A stretch of 64,000 nucleotides of DNA from Mastigias papua (lineage: Eukaryota > Cnidaria > Scyphozoa > Rhizostomeae > Mastigiidae): NCBI GenBank assembly GCA_964019165.1, contig OZ025271.1:11766259-11830258 (forward strand). Reading direction: 5' to 3'. Shown in pieces: positions 53,477-64,000 of the stretch. The position numbers and the translations under genes are program-made. Below the pieces are notes generated by a model. It was not told where the DNA came from, ran no database searches, and saw nothing but the letters and a program-made list of their open reading frames with translations. Within the stretch, counting starts at the first letter, position 1; each line of letters opens with the position of its first letter.

Positions 53477-54394
53477 ATGCTAGGCGCACACTGGAGAAAT
53501 TTGCTTAAGAAAAGTGCTGTTCGTGCCATATAGCTTTTCGCGAAATTCTCCAGTGTGCGGTGGTAAAGTCATAAGCTATAATGCTCTTCTAGCCAACAGT
53601 AAAATATCTATCGTGTTTGATAATTTTTTCCTTTCGTGCCATTTTGCCTACAGTGTGCGGGGGTGAAACCAGTATTGCTTACAACTCTTGGGGTGTAGCG
53701 CATGCGGTTGTCTACAGTTGAGAACACAGCATTCTTCGACAAATGGTGGCAAACACGCCCAGAGATGATAAATAAACATTCGCTACATCCCCATTTATGA
53801 AGCTGAGGATATCTCATGACTTGTACAGTTAGCCGCAATTGATTGCCCTTGATTTAAGAACAAGGAGCATGTAGAAGAATCTGGACTGAGAAAAGCTATG
53901 AAGGAGTTTACTAATTTATTGGCCAAATTAAAAATGGATGGATCCATAGATTCTTGGAAGTTGATTAACACTGAGAAATGCCTGTTTGTTCTAAGTTTTG
54001 GTCAGTTTCGTGTATAGCTTGATCTCCCTTCAACCGGCCTATAACCTTAATCGATTTGACATTATATGGGCAAGGGAAATAATTGTACCAATCTATTGTG
54101 TAGAATAGATTCATTTAAAAGTCGCTAGTGATGCCCACCATTACACAATCTTACCACTGTAGAATTTGGATAGCGCGTATGGGTTGTATTCAAAGAGTTA
54201 TAAGCAACATTGCTTTCACCCCCGCACACTAAGCAAAATGGCACGAAAGGAAAAAATTATCAAACCCGATAGAAATTTCACTTTTGGCTAGAAAAGCTTA
54301 CGGCTTTACAACCGCACACTGGAGAATTTTGCTTAAGCAATATTGCAATAATGGCACTTTTCTTTTGCAAATTTCTCCAGCGTGCGCCTAGCAT
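53477..54394. mobile_element. Foldback DNA element with ~210-bp inverted arms
   Basis: The left arm (about 53477-53693) and right arm (about 54190-54394) are inverted copies, starting ATGCTAGGCGCAC. Each arm contains its own smaller inverted pair around CACACTGGAGAA. The ~500-bp centre has no recognised gene. Long nested inverted arms resemble foldback transposons. Target duplication not resolved. Confidence 0.78.
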
Positions 54395-54473
54395 AGGTTG
54401 TCCTGCACGATTTATAGGTTATTATTTTTAAGCAAACAGGATTAATACAGTAAGAAGTTGATGCACATTTAAA

Positions 54474-54493
54474 GCTGCTGCTGCTGCTGCTGC
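54474..54493 (+). repeat. (GCT)n, short
   Basis: Six to seven GCT/CTG triplets. Confidence 0.8.
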
Positions 54494-54917
54494 CTATCGC
54501 CATTTGAGTATATTACGTTATAGAACATGCTGATTTCAATTGATATATCCAATTATGTTTAATTTAGAGTTTTGCTGTTAGTGCTTATCAATGAGTTTTT
54601 CTTCGGATTACTGCTTGTTTCCTCTCAGTGTGATTACTCTATTTGTGTTTCGATATGAAGTCAATGGGACATATCGAGTCAATCACTTTAGTCACATCCA
54701 GATTCTTGAGATTAGCTTATTTGACAAAGGTTCTGTTACTTTTCAGTACCGGATCAATGCTTTGTAGGCTATTGTTTTTAGGGACACGGGGATATTTATT
54801 TTGCTTAGAATTCATTTTATGCATATGAATTTAGCCAGCTTTCTGTGAGAAATCAATACTTCCTTATAAGTTTCTTTAGACAAAAAGTAGCAAAGAAAGT
54901 TTGTTCTAGGTTCATTA

Positions 54918-57314
54918 CAGGGGCAGATCCAGGATAAAATCTGACTGTAGCTCAACAACATATTACTAGGGGTGGCCAATTAAATTGGGTTTGGTCAGTT
55001 CTCTTAAATGTCATACGCACGCAAATATATAGAGTGCTATGAACTTTATGCCAATATATGTTGTGCTTAGATGAAAGGCAGGTTTGGCAGACTGGTATTT
55101 GCTGATTTCGTAAATCAAAATGCTGTATGCACTGCTTTTTTTGAATTGGGTATTAATATACTATTTCTATATAAGTACAATTCAAAAAGTAAGAATGCAT
55201 AGAAATGATGCATTTTAATATTATCAGTATTCACTACAGCTTTTTTCTTTCAGAGTCCAGAAAAAGTTCTAACCTTCCTCCGGCCATCAGATCTTTATCA
55301 TAAACCTTCCTCTTTTACCACAATCAAAACTAGCCGAAGTTCTTGAACTCTGCATTGTGCATGTCTCGGAAACTTTAACTCCAGAAGGACTATGCCTTTC
55401 ACAGTCGATGCTCTATAAACTGAAAACCTTGCTGAAACTGGATTGTTGATGCAAATTACCAAACCTTCCTCATATACGACATAGAAAACAAAATCTTCCT
55501 CCGGTTCAGAGCCGTGGAGCCGGGACTTTTTCCGGACTCTGTTTTCTTTTTTATATCATCAAATAATTATAAATCTCCTGTGACTGCCTTTGCTGTATAG
55601 GATATTTTGTGATCAACTTTCATCTACCACAACCACTTACAGTAATTGCATAATGCAATCTCTAAGAAAATCTAATAAAAAAGATAATAAACAAAAAATA
55701 ACAACGAATGTAAACCAGATGTCTCAGACATGAAACCCTTGCACCTTAAAGCACCTTAAAGCAGCTACAGTCACATCTACCAGAAATATAATTTCCATGG
55801 GAAGAAATCAGCTGAATCAACAGATAAATCACATGAAATAAATGATTTGGATTTTGGCAAACCCGTTTGCATTGAATACATGTGGTATAGGATGAGATGC
55901 ATGAAATTCTGGACATCTTCATAACTCAATACTTGTCAACTATCCCAAATACACTGCCAAATCTTCATCACCAACTGGTGCCAAAGAGCAGATTGTATAG
56001 GCAAGTCTCATCACCAGAAGTTCTAGATTTTGGAATGTAAACAAATCTGATTTTATCTTCAAATTGATATCTTGTGCATTACAAAATTCTGAGCCATTTA
56101 AGCAAATCGGATTGGCCAAAAGATTTTTTCTTGATATTCACAATTAACACGTTCCAATTGAATCTGATGATTAAACATTGTATTGGTGTTTTCAGGTGCA
56201 GAGATAGTTTTCTGGTAAAAATAGCGAAACATTAAGTATTATAGCAGGCGCAGCGTACAGCTTACAGAATGATTATAAAAACATACTGCAAAGTATTCTG
56301 ATGAGTATATATGATGCCACCACAACTTTGTGAATATGACTATTGATGTTGAATATAGTCAATCCGGCGTGGAACAAAAACAGAGTTCCCAATATTATCC
56401 ATACGCAACCATAATGCTTGGAACACTCAATTTTCATATTTGTATCAAACATTAGTCTTCTTACAGTGTCATTTTCTCAATCATTATCCAATGAGGGAAC
56501 TTCCTCGTACTTGTCGTGGCAGAGGCAGAGCAAGGGATTTTCCATATGTTAAATATGCTGAAGACTACAACGGACGGCGATGGGGGCCTAAAACCCCATG
56601 TGATCTGACCACATTATAGTTCTGGCGTTCATTCACCTGTACTGAATCAAGATTCGCTGCTCATGAAAGTTTAAATTTTGGCAACTCTCTTTCTGCACCT
56701 GACAGTACCTCGTCTTTTATGAGACTTTTCACCTTTTCCAAGATAATTTGAGAAATATCTGCCATTATTACAAACACAAACAGTACACCACGCCTCTCCG
56801 GGCTGGCAGGTGGAATCGGGTTTCGTCGGTAATCAGTATTTTACATAGGTCAACGTTAGTTTATTTTTAGATTTTTGAGCAACAGTCAACTATGCTTGTG
56901 ATTGGGTTGCAACAGTTGAGCATCAGTCAACTCAGATTCTGATTGGCAAATTTGAACTGACTGTTGCTCGCGCCAAAGCTTGTGTTGCGGTCAAGAGGAA
57001 ATTTACGGACTAGTGCATTTGAGGCGATTCCTCATGATGACAGAAAACGGTTGTTAGCGAAAGATCATTCCTGGGCATTCCCTTCGAATTTAAATCAGAG
57101 TAGTGGGAGGCATACCGTATGGATACTGTTGTATTTTCCTATTCAATGAATTCATAGCAGATTCCGTCTATAGTTATTGAAGGAATAACCTGCTTTGTAT
57201 CGGTTCGATGTAGCAGTTGGATGAATCATTACTTTACGAAACTTTTGTGTACACTTTCCCTTAAAATCTGACTGATGCTAGAGCTACGTTCGCTACAGTC
57301 TGGATCCGCGCCTG
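54918..57314. mobile_element. Possible large non-autonomous hAT-like element
   Basis: Begins CAGGGGCAGATCCAG and ends CTGGATCCGCGCCTG (13 of 15 end bases complementary), both near an AATCTGACTG word. The interior has no transposase I can recognise. The 8-bp flanks do not match cleanly (only CATTA shared), so the call is tentative. Confidence 0.4.
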
Positions 57315-57847
57315 CATTACAAAATTATGCCATGACAGTAGTAATCTCAGGCAATCCATCCCAAACGCAATGTGATACTTCGCTGTTGCATGCTAAAAGA
57401 GCAGCGTATCCCTTAAGCCAGCTTATCTGTCGTTACGGTTAGTAAAGGCTGTCCTTCTGTTTAACATTCTCTTGGTTAATTGAAAAATCATTATAATCAG
57501 GGTGTTGCCAGTACAAAAAAAGAGGAGGACAAGAACTACTGGGTAGGAATTTTGGGGACCACCCCCCAGAGGACTAGAAAGTTCGCTCTGGAATGGCAGA
57601 CTCTACTAATAGCATCAGTGGGCAGTGAATTCCATTGGTTCATTATTTTAACAATGTTTGATTGAGATTATGTCCAATTGAGATTATGCCTGCAGCCTCC
57701 GAGATAACTTATTAAAGATGGTACCTTCGCAGCCTCGATTTAGTTAATGAATCTCTTTTTAACCTTCACATTTCTGCGTGCTCGTCATGGCGGACGGACA
57801 AAACAAGAAGTAATCAATGCTACTTTAGTAGTATTCAGAAAATTACA

Positions 57848-57936
57848 ATGGAAGAACGACAAAGACCAGAAAGGACTAGCGCTGAGAGAAAAAAGGGACT
57901 GTCGGCATCAAACTGTGTTTACACAAGCTGCTATTG
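57848..57936 (+). CDS. NTAQ1: NTAQ1 coding exon 1
   Basis: Start methionine followed by a basic, unconserved leader (MEERQRPERTSAERKKG) and then the conserved CVYTSCYC. Ends two bases into the catalytic Cys codon (Cys30 here). Confidence 0.85.
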
Positions 57937-60117
57937 GTAAAACTTTCATCATGTTTTTTGTTTATTTCCGTTTGGCTTGTGCTTATAATAAATAAGTTTC
58001 ATTTCTGTCAGTTTGGAGTCTACGGATTGTGCCACAAGTTTTTTGTGCAATATAGAAGACGACGTAAATGTGGTTTTTCTTTTGCTATGAGAGGATATAA
58101 AGTTTATAGTTTTTGTGTAGTGCTATTATATAACGGTAGGCATTTCTAATTTGTGACTTGAGAGTTTAAACTTCTGTCTCTTGAGTGCATTCCATGCACT
58201 CTGCACTGTAGATATCCGGCGTGGGCTACGTCCTTTTCTTGGCGTACTGGTATGAGATCTTTGTTTTTGCATTGACGTCTGGGAATAAGATATTAGAGGC
58301 AGAGTGCATTCCATGTGAAGCTCACGCTAGAGATTCATTCAGTTACTTTTGCCTTCCCACCAGAGTAGCACAAATATAGGTTACTGTAATGTCGTTTGTG
58401 CACCCGTCAACACTAGAAAGAAAACCTTTGATGCAAGTATGCTAGGAAAGATATACCTTTCCATGAGATGTCTCCAGCATAGGCTCTATGGAATGCACAC
58501 AGGTATTAAGGTTGCCTATTTGTGTGTTACCCTGGCATGAAAGTAAAAGTGACTGAATGAATCTCTGACTTGATCTTTACACAGAATACACCTTGGCTCT
58601 ATTTTTTAGCATGTTAGGAAATGGGATGTGTGTCAACAAGAACTCACTTTTTCTATGGAATGTTTTGATATTTGTGTTTTCAAGTATTCTAGAATATTAC
58701 ATGCACACTCTGACCTTAGATTGCATTTACTACCAAGGTTTGCTCTGTCAGCATAACTCCAGGCAGACAAATCCAAATGCTTATGAATATGGAAGGAAAC
58801 CATTTGAAGTAAACTGAAACATGTTTTCAGCCAAGGGGATTTCTCTAGACTAGGGCTGAAAATAAGGCCAAAATGGTCATTCTCAGCAACCAACCACCAA
58901 TAAATCTTCAATTTTCACTTTGCTAATAGGATAGCCACTCACTCTTCTGTCAGATAACATTAGAATTATATCACTTTACAAATCACAGCTTTGGAGGCAT
59001 GACATATTAATGTCAATAGCAAGGACAAGATGCATAGGTCCTCATAAGTAAATTTAATGTTTTGGGTAAGGCCTCAAAAGCCCCACACATTTACCTTTGC
59101 ACCTAGCTCCCTTCTTTAGTAATAATTCATATGTTGGGTTTCATGCATGGAAACCCTAACATCTGTCAATGAATGTTCCAATGAAGAAAATCAGAAAAAA
59201 TATTTGCTCATTTATTAAATGGAACATGCTACAGTCAACTCATACCCCCTTATGAAACAGTAGTTGATGTTGTAGTTGATGATGTTGTATTTATTTTGTT
59301 AAATTGTATTTGGGATTGATTGCTAAATAAATGAAACTGAAAACTGAATTTTGTATGTAATGGAGGATGGATCTTACCTTTTGAATGTCTGCAAAATTTA
59401 CTTAAGGTATCCCTAATACACAGAAGACATCCAGAAAGCACAGCTTGACCATTTTATTGTTAGTTTAAGAAAATACTGAAAAGTAAATTAAAGCTTATGT
59501 GCAGATTTTAATTTACATCATTCTATCTGCCAAAGCTTTCTGAGTTTGGGTTATTGCAATGTTTAATATTTATACTCACATAGGTTGTCCATCACAAGGA
59601 ATGCTGACCACAAGGTTTGAGGTGGTCACTGGGGATTTATCAGTGGTATTTGACCAGTGACTGTATGTCATTTTAAGCCCTGTCAGCTGTGTCCCACTCC
59701 TTTGAAAGAGACAATAAATTGGTGGGGAGACCTGATGAGAGCCACTCTTGTAGCCAGGTGCAAATCTTTGTCCTGTACCGCTTCCAGAACAGAAGTTCAC
59801 TACACACAAACCTAATCAAGATTTTGTTGAATATGTCATTTAATTTTTTTTTACCCTTGCCTCCCTTATTTAGACTTTCAACAAGCAATCATGGCAAGAC
59901 TTTTTCATTTCTATGTGAAAAATTACCTGAACATTATAACATATTTTGAGATCTGTTTCCTTAGAATTTCATTTTGCTCTTTTATTACACCATTGTGTGT
60001 TGTGTCATCTGTTTCAGTGAGGAAAATGTATGGAAACTTTGTGAAAAAATTAGAGATGAGCAGGTAGAGGACCTCCCAGAGTACTATGCTGTTTTTATTT
60101 CAAATGCTGCTAGACAG
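57848..60117 (+). CDS. NTAQ1: Protein N-terminal glutamine amidohydrolase, first two coding exons
   Basis: ATG at 57848 (context ACAATGGAA) opens 29 codons plus two bases, ending in CVYTSCYC, whose last Cys codon is split TG|T by the intron. Exon 2 (60018-60117) reads EENVWKLCEKIRDEQVEDLP and YYAVFISNAARQ. This matches the N-terminus of NTAQ1 (WDYHV1) as I recall it, where the second Cys of CYC is the catalytic residue. The enzyme converts N-terminal Gln to Glu, feeding proteins to the Arg/N-degron pathway in cytosol and nucleus. Phases agree (2), with donor GTAAAA and acceptor CTGTTTCAG. Later exons carrying WDYHV and the catalytic His and Asp were not found by 64000. The intron (57937-60017) holds a MITE and a LINE tail. 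Confidence 0.88.
58328..58570. mobile_element. MITE in NTAQ1 intron 1
   Basis: Ends AGAGATTCATTCAGTTACTT and its complement AAGTGACTGAATGAATCTCT; the inverted repeats run about 52 bp. Interior has no ORF. Confidence 0.75.
59270..59345 (+). repeat. LINE-like 3' tail
   Basis: TTGTATTTGGGATTG followed by AATAAATGAAACTGAAAACT resembles the 3' end of CR1/L2-type LINEs. No coding part is attached. Confidence 0.4.
60018..60117 (+). CDS. NTAQ1: NTAQ1 coding exon 2
   Basis: One base completes the Cys codon, then 33 codons from EENVWKLCE to SNAARQ; ends on a codon boundary at donor GTTTGT. Confidence 0.88.
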
Positions 60118-60639
60118 GTTTGTACAAATAGCAAGTAAATTATGTTTACCATTTGTTTTGATTTTATTGCAGTGATATATGTAGAAATGGAATTGTGTGA
60201 TTGGTGACATTATAATGTGTATATATAGATAATACTGTAGAAGTGTTCAAATAGCAGCCTGAGATTTTGAAATGAACTTTTTTGTCTTTTTAAATGGTTG
60301 GGTAGTTTTAATAGTCAGGGTGCAGAGTCAAAGCGCTAGCCTTATCCCCACAGATCCTGCATGTAACAGTTATGTATGCAGTTTATTATATTTTGGAGCA
60401 TACATGAAAGAGGTTGATAACTGAACAGGCTAAATCTATTGCTGCTCAGTGGATAAAGAATAAAATCATTCATAGGCACCCAGTGTGAATATTAGGTTGA
60501 ATAGTTTCCAAGTAAATGAGGTCAAAATGTGCAATTTCAGGCTATATTTTCATCATAAATGAGTTTTATTTTGTAAATGGTTGTCGCCATATGTGATTAG
60601 TGATTGTATATAGAGCTTTTGCTCACTCAGACATGACTC

Positions 60640-60980
60640 TTCCAAAAATCTCTCAGATGAATTATTTGTTATTCAGCTGTGGTTACCAAGAGAGGGTGAT
60701 TCCTTACCTAGACAAGGTTATTATTACCCAGATAGAGTTATTGTGTACTGAGATTAGGCTATTAATCCTTATAGGGCTATTGCCTAGACAGAGTTACTGC
60801 TACCCAGATAGGGTTATTGCTTTACTCACAAATGACTTTTAGCCACTTGTGGTGAGCTGTTTGGTATTCAGATGAGGTTATTATTCACAATTATGTGGTT
60901 ACATTTTACTCAATAGGATTATTGTTTACTTACATATGGTTCTTTTTCTCTCCTGTTTTTCTTTTTCTACTTGGATAAGG
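60640..60980 (+). repeat. Degenerate tandem repeat around GGTTATT
   Basis: Recurrent units of about 24-28 bases such as ACCCAGATAGAGTTATTG and ACCCAGATAGGGTTATTG, fading to both sides. Confidence 0.6.
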
Positions 60981-61205
60981 TTGTTAATTACTCAAGGATT
61001 TTGTTGCTGATGTAGAGCTGTTTGTCATTTTGCCTCATTTTTAATTATATACATGCCCTTTTTGCTGTGTAGATTATGTCTTTCTCTGGTGACAATTTTT
61101 CCAAGAAAAGACATCATTACTTTGTTTGTTAATTTGGGAATTTGTTGACAATATCAATTTAATGAAGTGAAATATGGATGAGCATGGCATAGCTGTCATA
61201 TTTTA

Positions 61206-61362
61206 AGAGTCTAATCAGATCTGTTTTCTCCCAACCTAAGTGGCCAATCATCATGTAGGATTCTCACTACACATGCATTCCACAGCTACATTTAGGTCCA
61301 TTTTGCATGCTGATTGGTCAGTTATGTTGGGAGAAAATAGACCTGATCAGTGGTCTCAACTA
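61206..61362. mobile_element. Short MITE
   Basis: Inverted repeats of about 45 bp (TCTGTTTTCTCCCAAC ... CCAATCATCATG and its complement at 61303-61355) around a ~50-base loop. Ends resemble GAGTCTAATCAG and CTGATCAGTGGTCTC. No ORF. Confidence 0.75.
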
Positions 61363-62318
61363 TTTGGCAGCTATGTTGATGAGCATGTAGTCATCTGACA
61401 ACAGGCAATAAGTAGAATGCAATAGCAATCTTATTTTTGTAAAATAATTTTCAGTTGATTTCATGTTTGGCTAACCAGCTTTAACATACACATTGTGGAC
61501 AAGAAATCTTTTGTTCTGCCTGTCTCGCGTTACGTAATAATGTGTAGCTTCGTAGAACCAGGCCAAAAGCATCGAAAAGCATTACCCAAATAGACAGAAA
61601 CTCTCTTGTTTATGCCTTTTTAAGTTGACAAATATTCCCACCGAGGTCAAAGAGCTGGGAACTTGCTCTATAATAAAAACAGAGCGGCCTACTTACGGGT
61701 ATCAGTCGATAATAGGGTATTCATCATCTCTGTAACCGGGGCCTGTATGAGGAGGAAGACTGCTAATGATTAAAAGTTCTAGCGGGGACGTATTCGACAG
61801 GGGTAGCTTGAAGATCTAAAGTAATGTACAGGAAGTCTCTACCAAACCCCGAAGAGTAGTTTTGAATGACGGGCAAATGAAAGCATTTGGCCCCTCATAA
61901 GGTCAATGTGACATTTCAAAGTTGATGCAATCACCAAAGAACTGTTTCATAACTCTGGCCCCTTCTCAGGCCTTGGGGCCCAGGGTAATCTGCTTCCATT
62001 GCCCCACCTCTATCTAGGTGTTCTAGGTGTAATCGCATTTGCGTTGTCCAGATAACTTTAATACCAAAACTATAGAGCCAACACATATACTTTGTATTGG
62101 TTTTCCCATGATGAAAACAACGAAAATAACAAGAGAAATAGCATATTATTGTGTATATAAAAACACCAATCATCTGTACTTCTCTATCTATTTAGGGAGC
62201 AACGGAGGAACAAGAGGATCTTGTAAACACCCATCACTCATCAAATTGACCTAATCCTATTTGGCTAATAGGTGAAAACTTGTGAATTCTTGTAAAAAAG
62301 GACCGTGTATTTCGGTCT
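61363..62318. other. Intron or intergenic, nothing recognised
   Basis: No NTAQ1 exon or other gene is seen here. Confidence 0.45.
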
Positions 62319-62445
62319 TTAATCAATTACAACATCCTCATTTTCATCAGAATTATCTGGGTCCATTGTTAGTTCTGGGACACCTTCTAAAGAAACCTCG
62401 TCTTCTGGGAGTTCTTCAAAAGGATCAACATCAGTATCCTCAAGA
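62319..62445 (-). CDS. Possible terminal exon with acidic tail (unknown protein)
   Basis: A minus-strand frame reads SLEDTDVDPFEELPEDEVSL ... DNSDENEDVVID and stops at TAA (62319-62321). It is preceded by a pyrimidine-rich stretch and TTACAAG, a plausible acceptor at 62445. Acidic C-terminal tails like this end many proteins, so no family can be named. The absence of stops over about 40 codons is weak evidence. Confidence 0.3.
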
Positions 62446-63032
62446 CTTGTAAGGTGTAAAACAACAGAAGTTTTACAGGTAAAAACAAATCAATGGTGAG
62501 TAGTATAAATGACAATTAACAGTAACGACGCATATAAATAACGAATAAAGGTGAATACATATAAATGTTCCATGCTGAAGAAGTTCATCAATTCATAAAT
62601 ATTCGATGCGACAACAGCAGCGGCAATGGCACTTCAACGGCAACGGCAATGGTAATTTAACGGCGACTTTCAGCGACTTCAGCTAAAACGTCTTTACGTA
62701 ACGACTGAACTAGCGACTTCATATAATGACTGAAATAGCGACAGACTATACACAAAACAGCATGGGGATTTTAAGGCAGACAGATGACAAAGCACAAAGG
62801 AAGGGTATTCTTGGGTAACCTTCCCTCTGATTCGATCTTACGTAGGATAGAACTCTCTTCAGAAATTACGCATCATATGTTTTCTTTATGATTCGAATCT
62901 AACACAACGTCTAACACTCTACCACTCAAGGCTACGAATCAGCTGAATTAACTTAAGCGTACACGATATTATAAGCAATGACGGAGCATTGAAACATCTT
63001 TGAAACACAATGTAAATATCCCCAATATACTC
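62446..63032 (-). repeat. Probable 3' LTR region of the BEL/Pao element
   Basis: On the minus strand, the pol stop is followed within ~15 bases by the purine run AAGGAGGGGAG and then TATATTGGGGAT, the position of polypurine tract and LTR start. The far end is not fixed; TTACA at about 62447 is a candidate. No partner LTR is in the window. Confidence 0.4.
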
Positions 63033-63043
63033 CCCTCCTTGAT

Positions 63044-64000
63044 TCATAATGAATCAATCATAAGCTCGGCCTTGGCGCGCGCGTTGCAGGCTGCGATGCA
63101 CTGGGGACGAGTATTTTGCCTTCTCATACTCTGTACTTCAATTATCTCTTCACTCTCATTACTTTCTTCCCCTTCCTTTCCCATTTCTGACTTTTGACTT
63201 CTCTGCTCTATGCTTTCTATCTGTTCATCGCTACCTGAAACATAATGACTTGAGCCTTCCAGAGGATAGATTTTCTGGATTGGTCTACAAAGAATTTGTG
63301 GCTTACCTTGGTTTATCGTCCTTACCTCCACTCCTCTCACCTGGCCATCCTTTCCAGAAATCACATTCTGTATAATTCCCATTTTCCATTGTTGTCTCTT
63401 CGAATTGTCTTCTTCCAATAATACCACATCTCCTAAACGGGTGGAATTTATAGGATACGGCTTCATCTGATGTTGTTCTCTTAGATTGACTAGGTATTCC
63501 TTCTTTCACCTATTCCAAAAGTGATATAGCTTCTTTCTGAGAAATAGAAATCTTTTAGTAAGACTATCAGTAGTAATGATCTCTAAATCAGCAGACAAAT
63601 TAGAGGAAAATGGACTATGCCTTCTACCAAATATTAGGTGTAAGGATGTTAAAACTTCCCCTTCTTCGTACTGGTAAGTCAATGGCCTAGAGTTTAGGGT
63701 GCATTCTACCTCAGTGAGTATAGTTGTTAATTCCTCGGAGCTCAGCCTTGCATTCCCAAGCACTTTCCTCAAGCACATCTTTACACTTTGGACCATTCGT
63801 TCAAACATTCCCCCAAACATTCCCCCGCCCATGGACAACGAGATAAATTAAATTTCCACTGTATTCTACGATCTTCCATATAATTACCAACACTTGGATC
63901 TAATGAGAACTTCTTCAAAAGCTTGACTGAGGCTTTAAAGGTTTTTGCATTGTCTGATATTATCAGACTAGGTGTGCCCCTTCTAGATTCAAAATGTTTC
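63044..64000 (-). pseudogene. BEL/Pao Pol C-terminus: integrase and tail
   Basis: On the minus strand from the right edge: RRGTPSLIISDNAKTFKASV (second catalytic Asp block of a BEL/Pao integrase), then QWKFNLSRCPW, then after a frame shift GGMFERMVQSVKMCLRKVLG and SSEELTTILTEVECTLNSRP (catalytic Glu block). A further domain, LGDVVLLEEDNSKRQQWKMG, is the DUF5641-type tail typical of BEL/Pao. Breaks: a one-base frame change near 63830 beside a duplicated GGGGGAATGTTT, and TGA at 63506-63508 in the middle of a conserved helix. Stop at 63044. RT and upstream domains lie beyond 64000. Confidence 0.82.

Noticed and set aside
56490..56620. Small ORF with an RGRGRARDFPYVKYAEDYNG phrase
   Set aside because: About 40 codons with no family match, inside a probable non-autonomous transposon.
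57747..57995. 82-residue frame overlapping NTAQ1 exon 1
   Set aside because: Different reading frame from the conserved NTAQ1 sequence; runs through the splice donor.

Overview
The window is eukaryotic, animal-type genomic DNA: AT-rich, with split genes obeying GT/AG splice rules, introns of up to about 11 kb, long (TA)n and (CA)n microsatellites, and a dense mix of transposon classes (Ty3/gypsy and BEL/Pao LTR elements, LINEs, Penelope-like elements, Mutator-like, PIF/Harbinger, hAT-like and pogo-like DNA elements, many short inverted-repeat elements). A NACHT NTPase and a ZU5-ZU5-UPA protein point to an invertebrate with an expanded innate-immunity and cell-death repertoire, such as a sponge or cnidarian. 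The species cannot be fixed from sequence alone.

Layout. 1-1926: the 3' part of a NACHT (NLR-like) gene, open through the left edge. 3.3-9.6 kb: repeats, a decayed Mutator-like transposase, an inverted-repeat element with a nested hairpin, and a CpG-rich block at 7.73-8.76 kb. 9612-14956: a nearly intact Ty3/gypsy retrotransposon with two LTRs that read as identical, a 4-bp target duplication, gag, a textbook -1 frameshift signal, protease and pol. 16-23 kb: decayed Penelope, LINE and gypsy remains.

23.35-44.87 kb: five exons with consistent phases of a plus-strand gene encoding two ZU5 domains and a UPA domain. Its introns hold most of the transposons: a minus-strand gypsy, a plus-strand gypsy whose left LTR abuts it, several inverted-repeat elements, LINEs, and a Penelope fragment nested in a LINE.

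45-57 kb: a possible LINE ORF1 remnant, a PIF/Harbinger element with a Myb/SANT protein and a convergent DDE transposase, a second Penelope fragment, a hAT MITE, a 170-bp tandem array and large inverted-repeat elements. 57.85-60.12 kb: the first two coding exons of a protein N-terminal glutamine amidohydrolase gene (NTAQ1); the rest is not found. 62.3-64.0 kb: the minus-strand 3' end of a BEL/Pao retrotransposon running off the right edge.

Three host genes are therefore supported (NACHT, ZU5-ZU5-UPA, NTAQ1), all on the plus strand. Almost everything else is mobile DNA at different stages of decay, from one very young gypsy copy to unreadable remnants.
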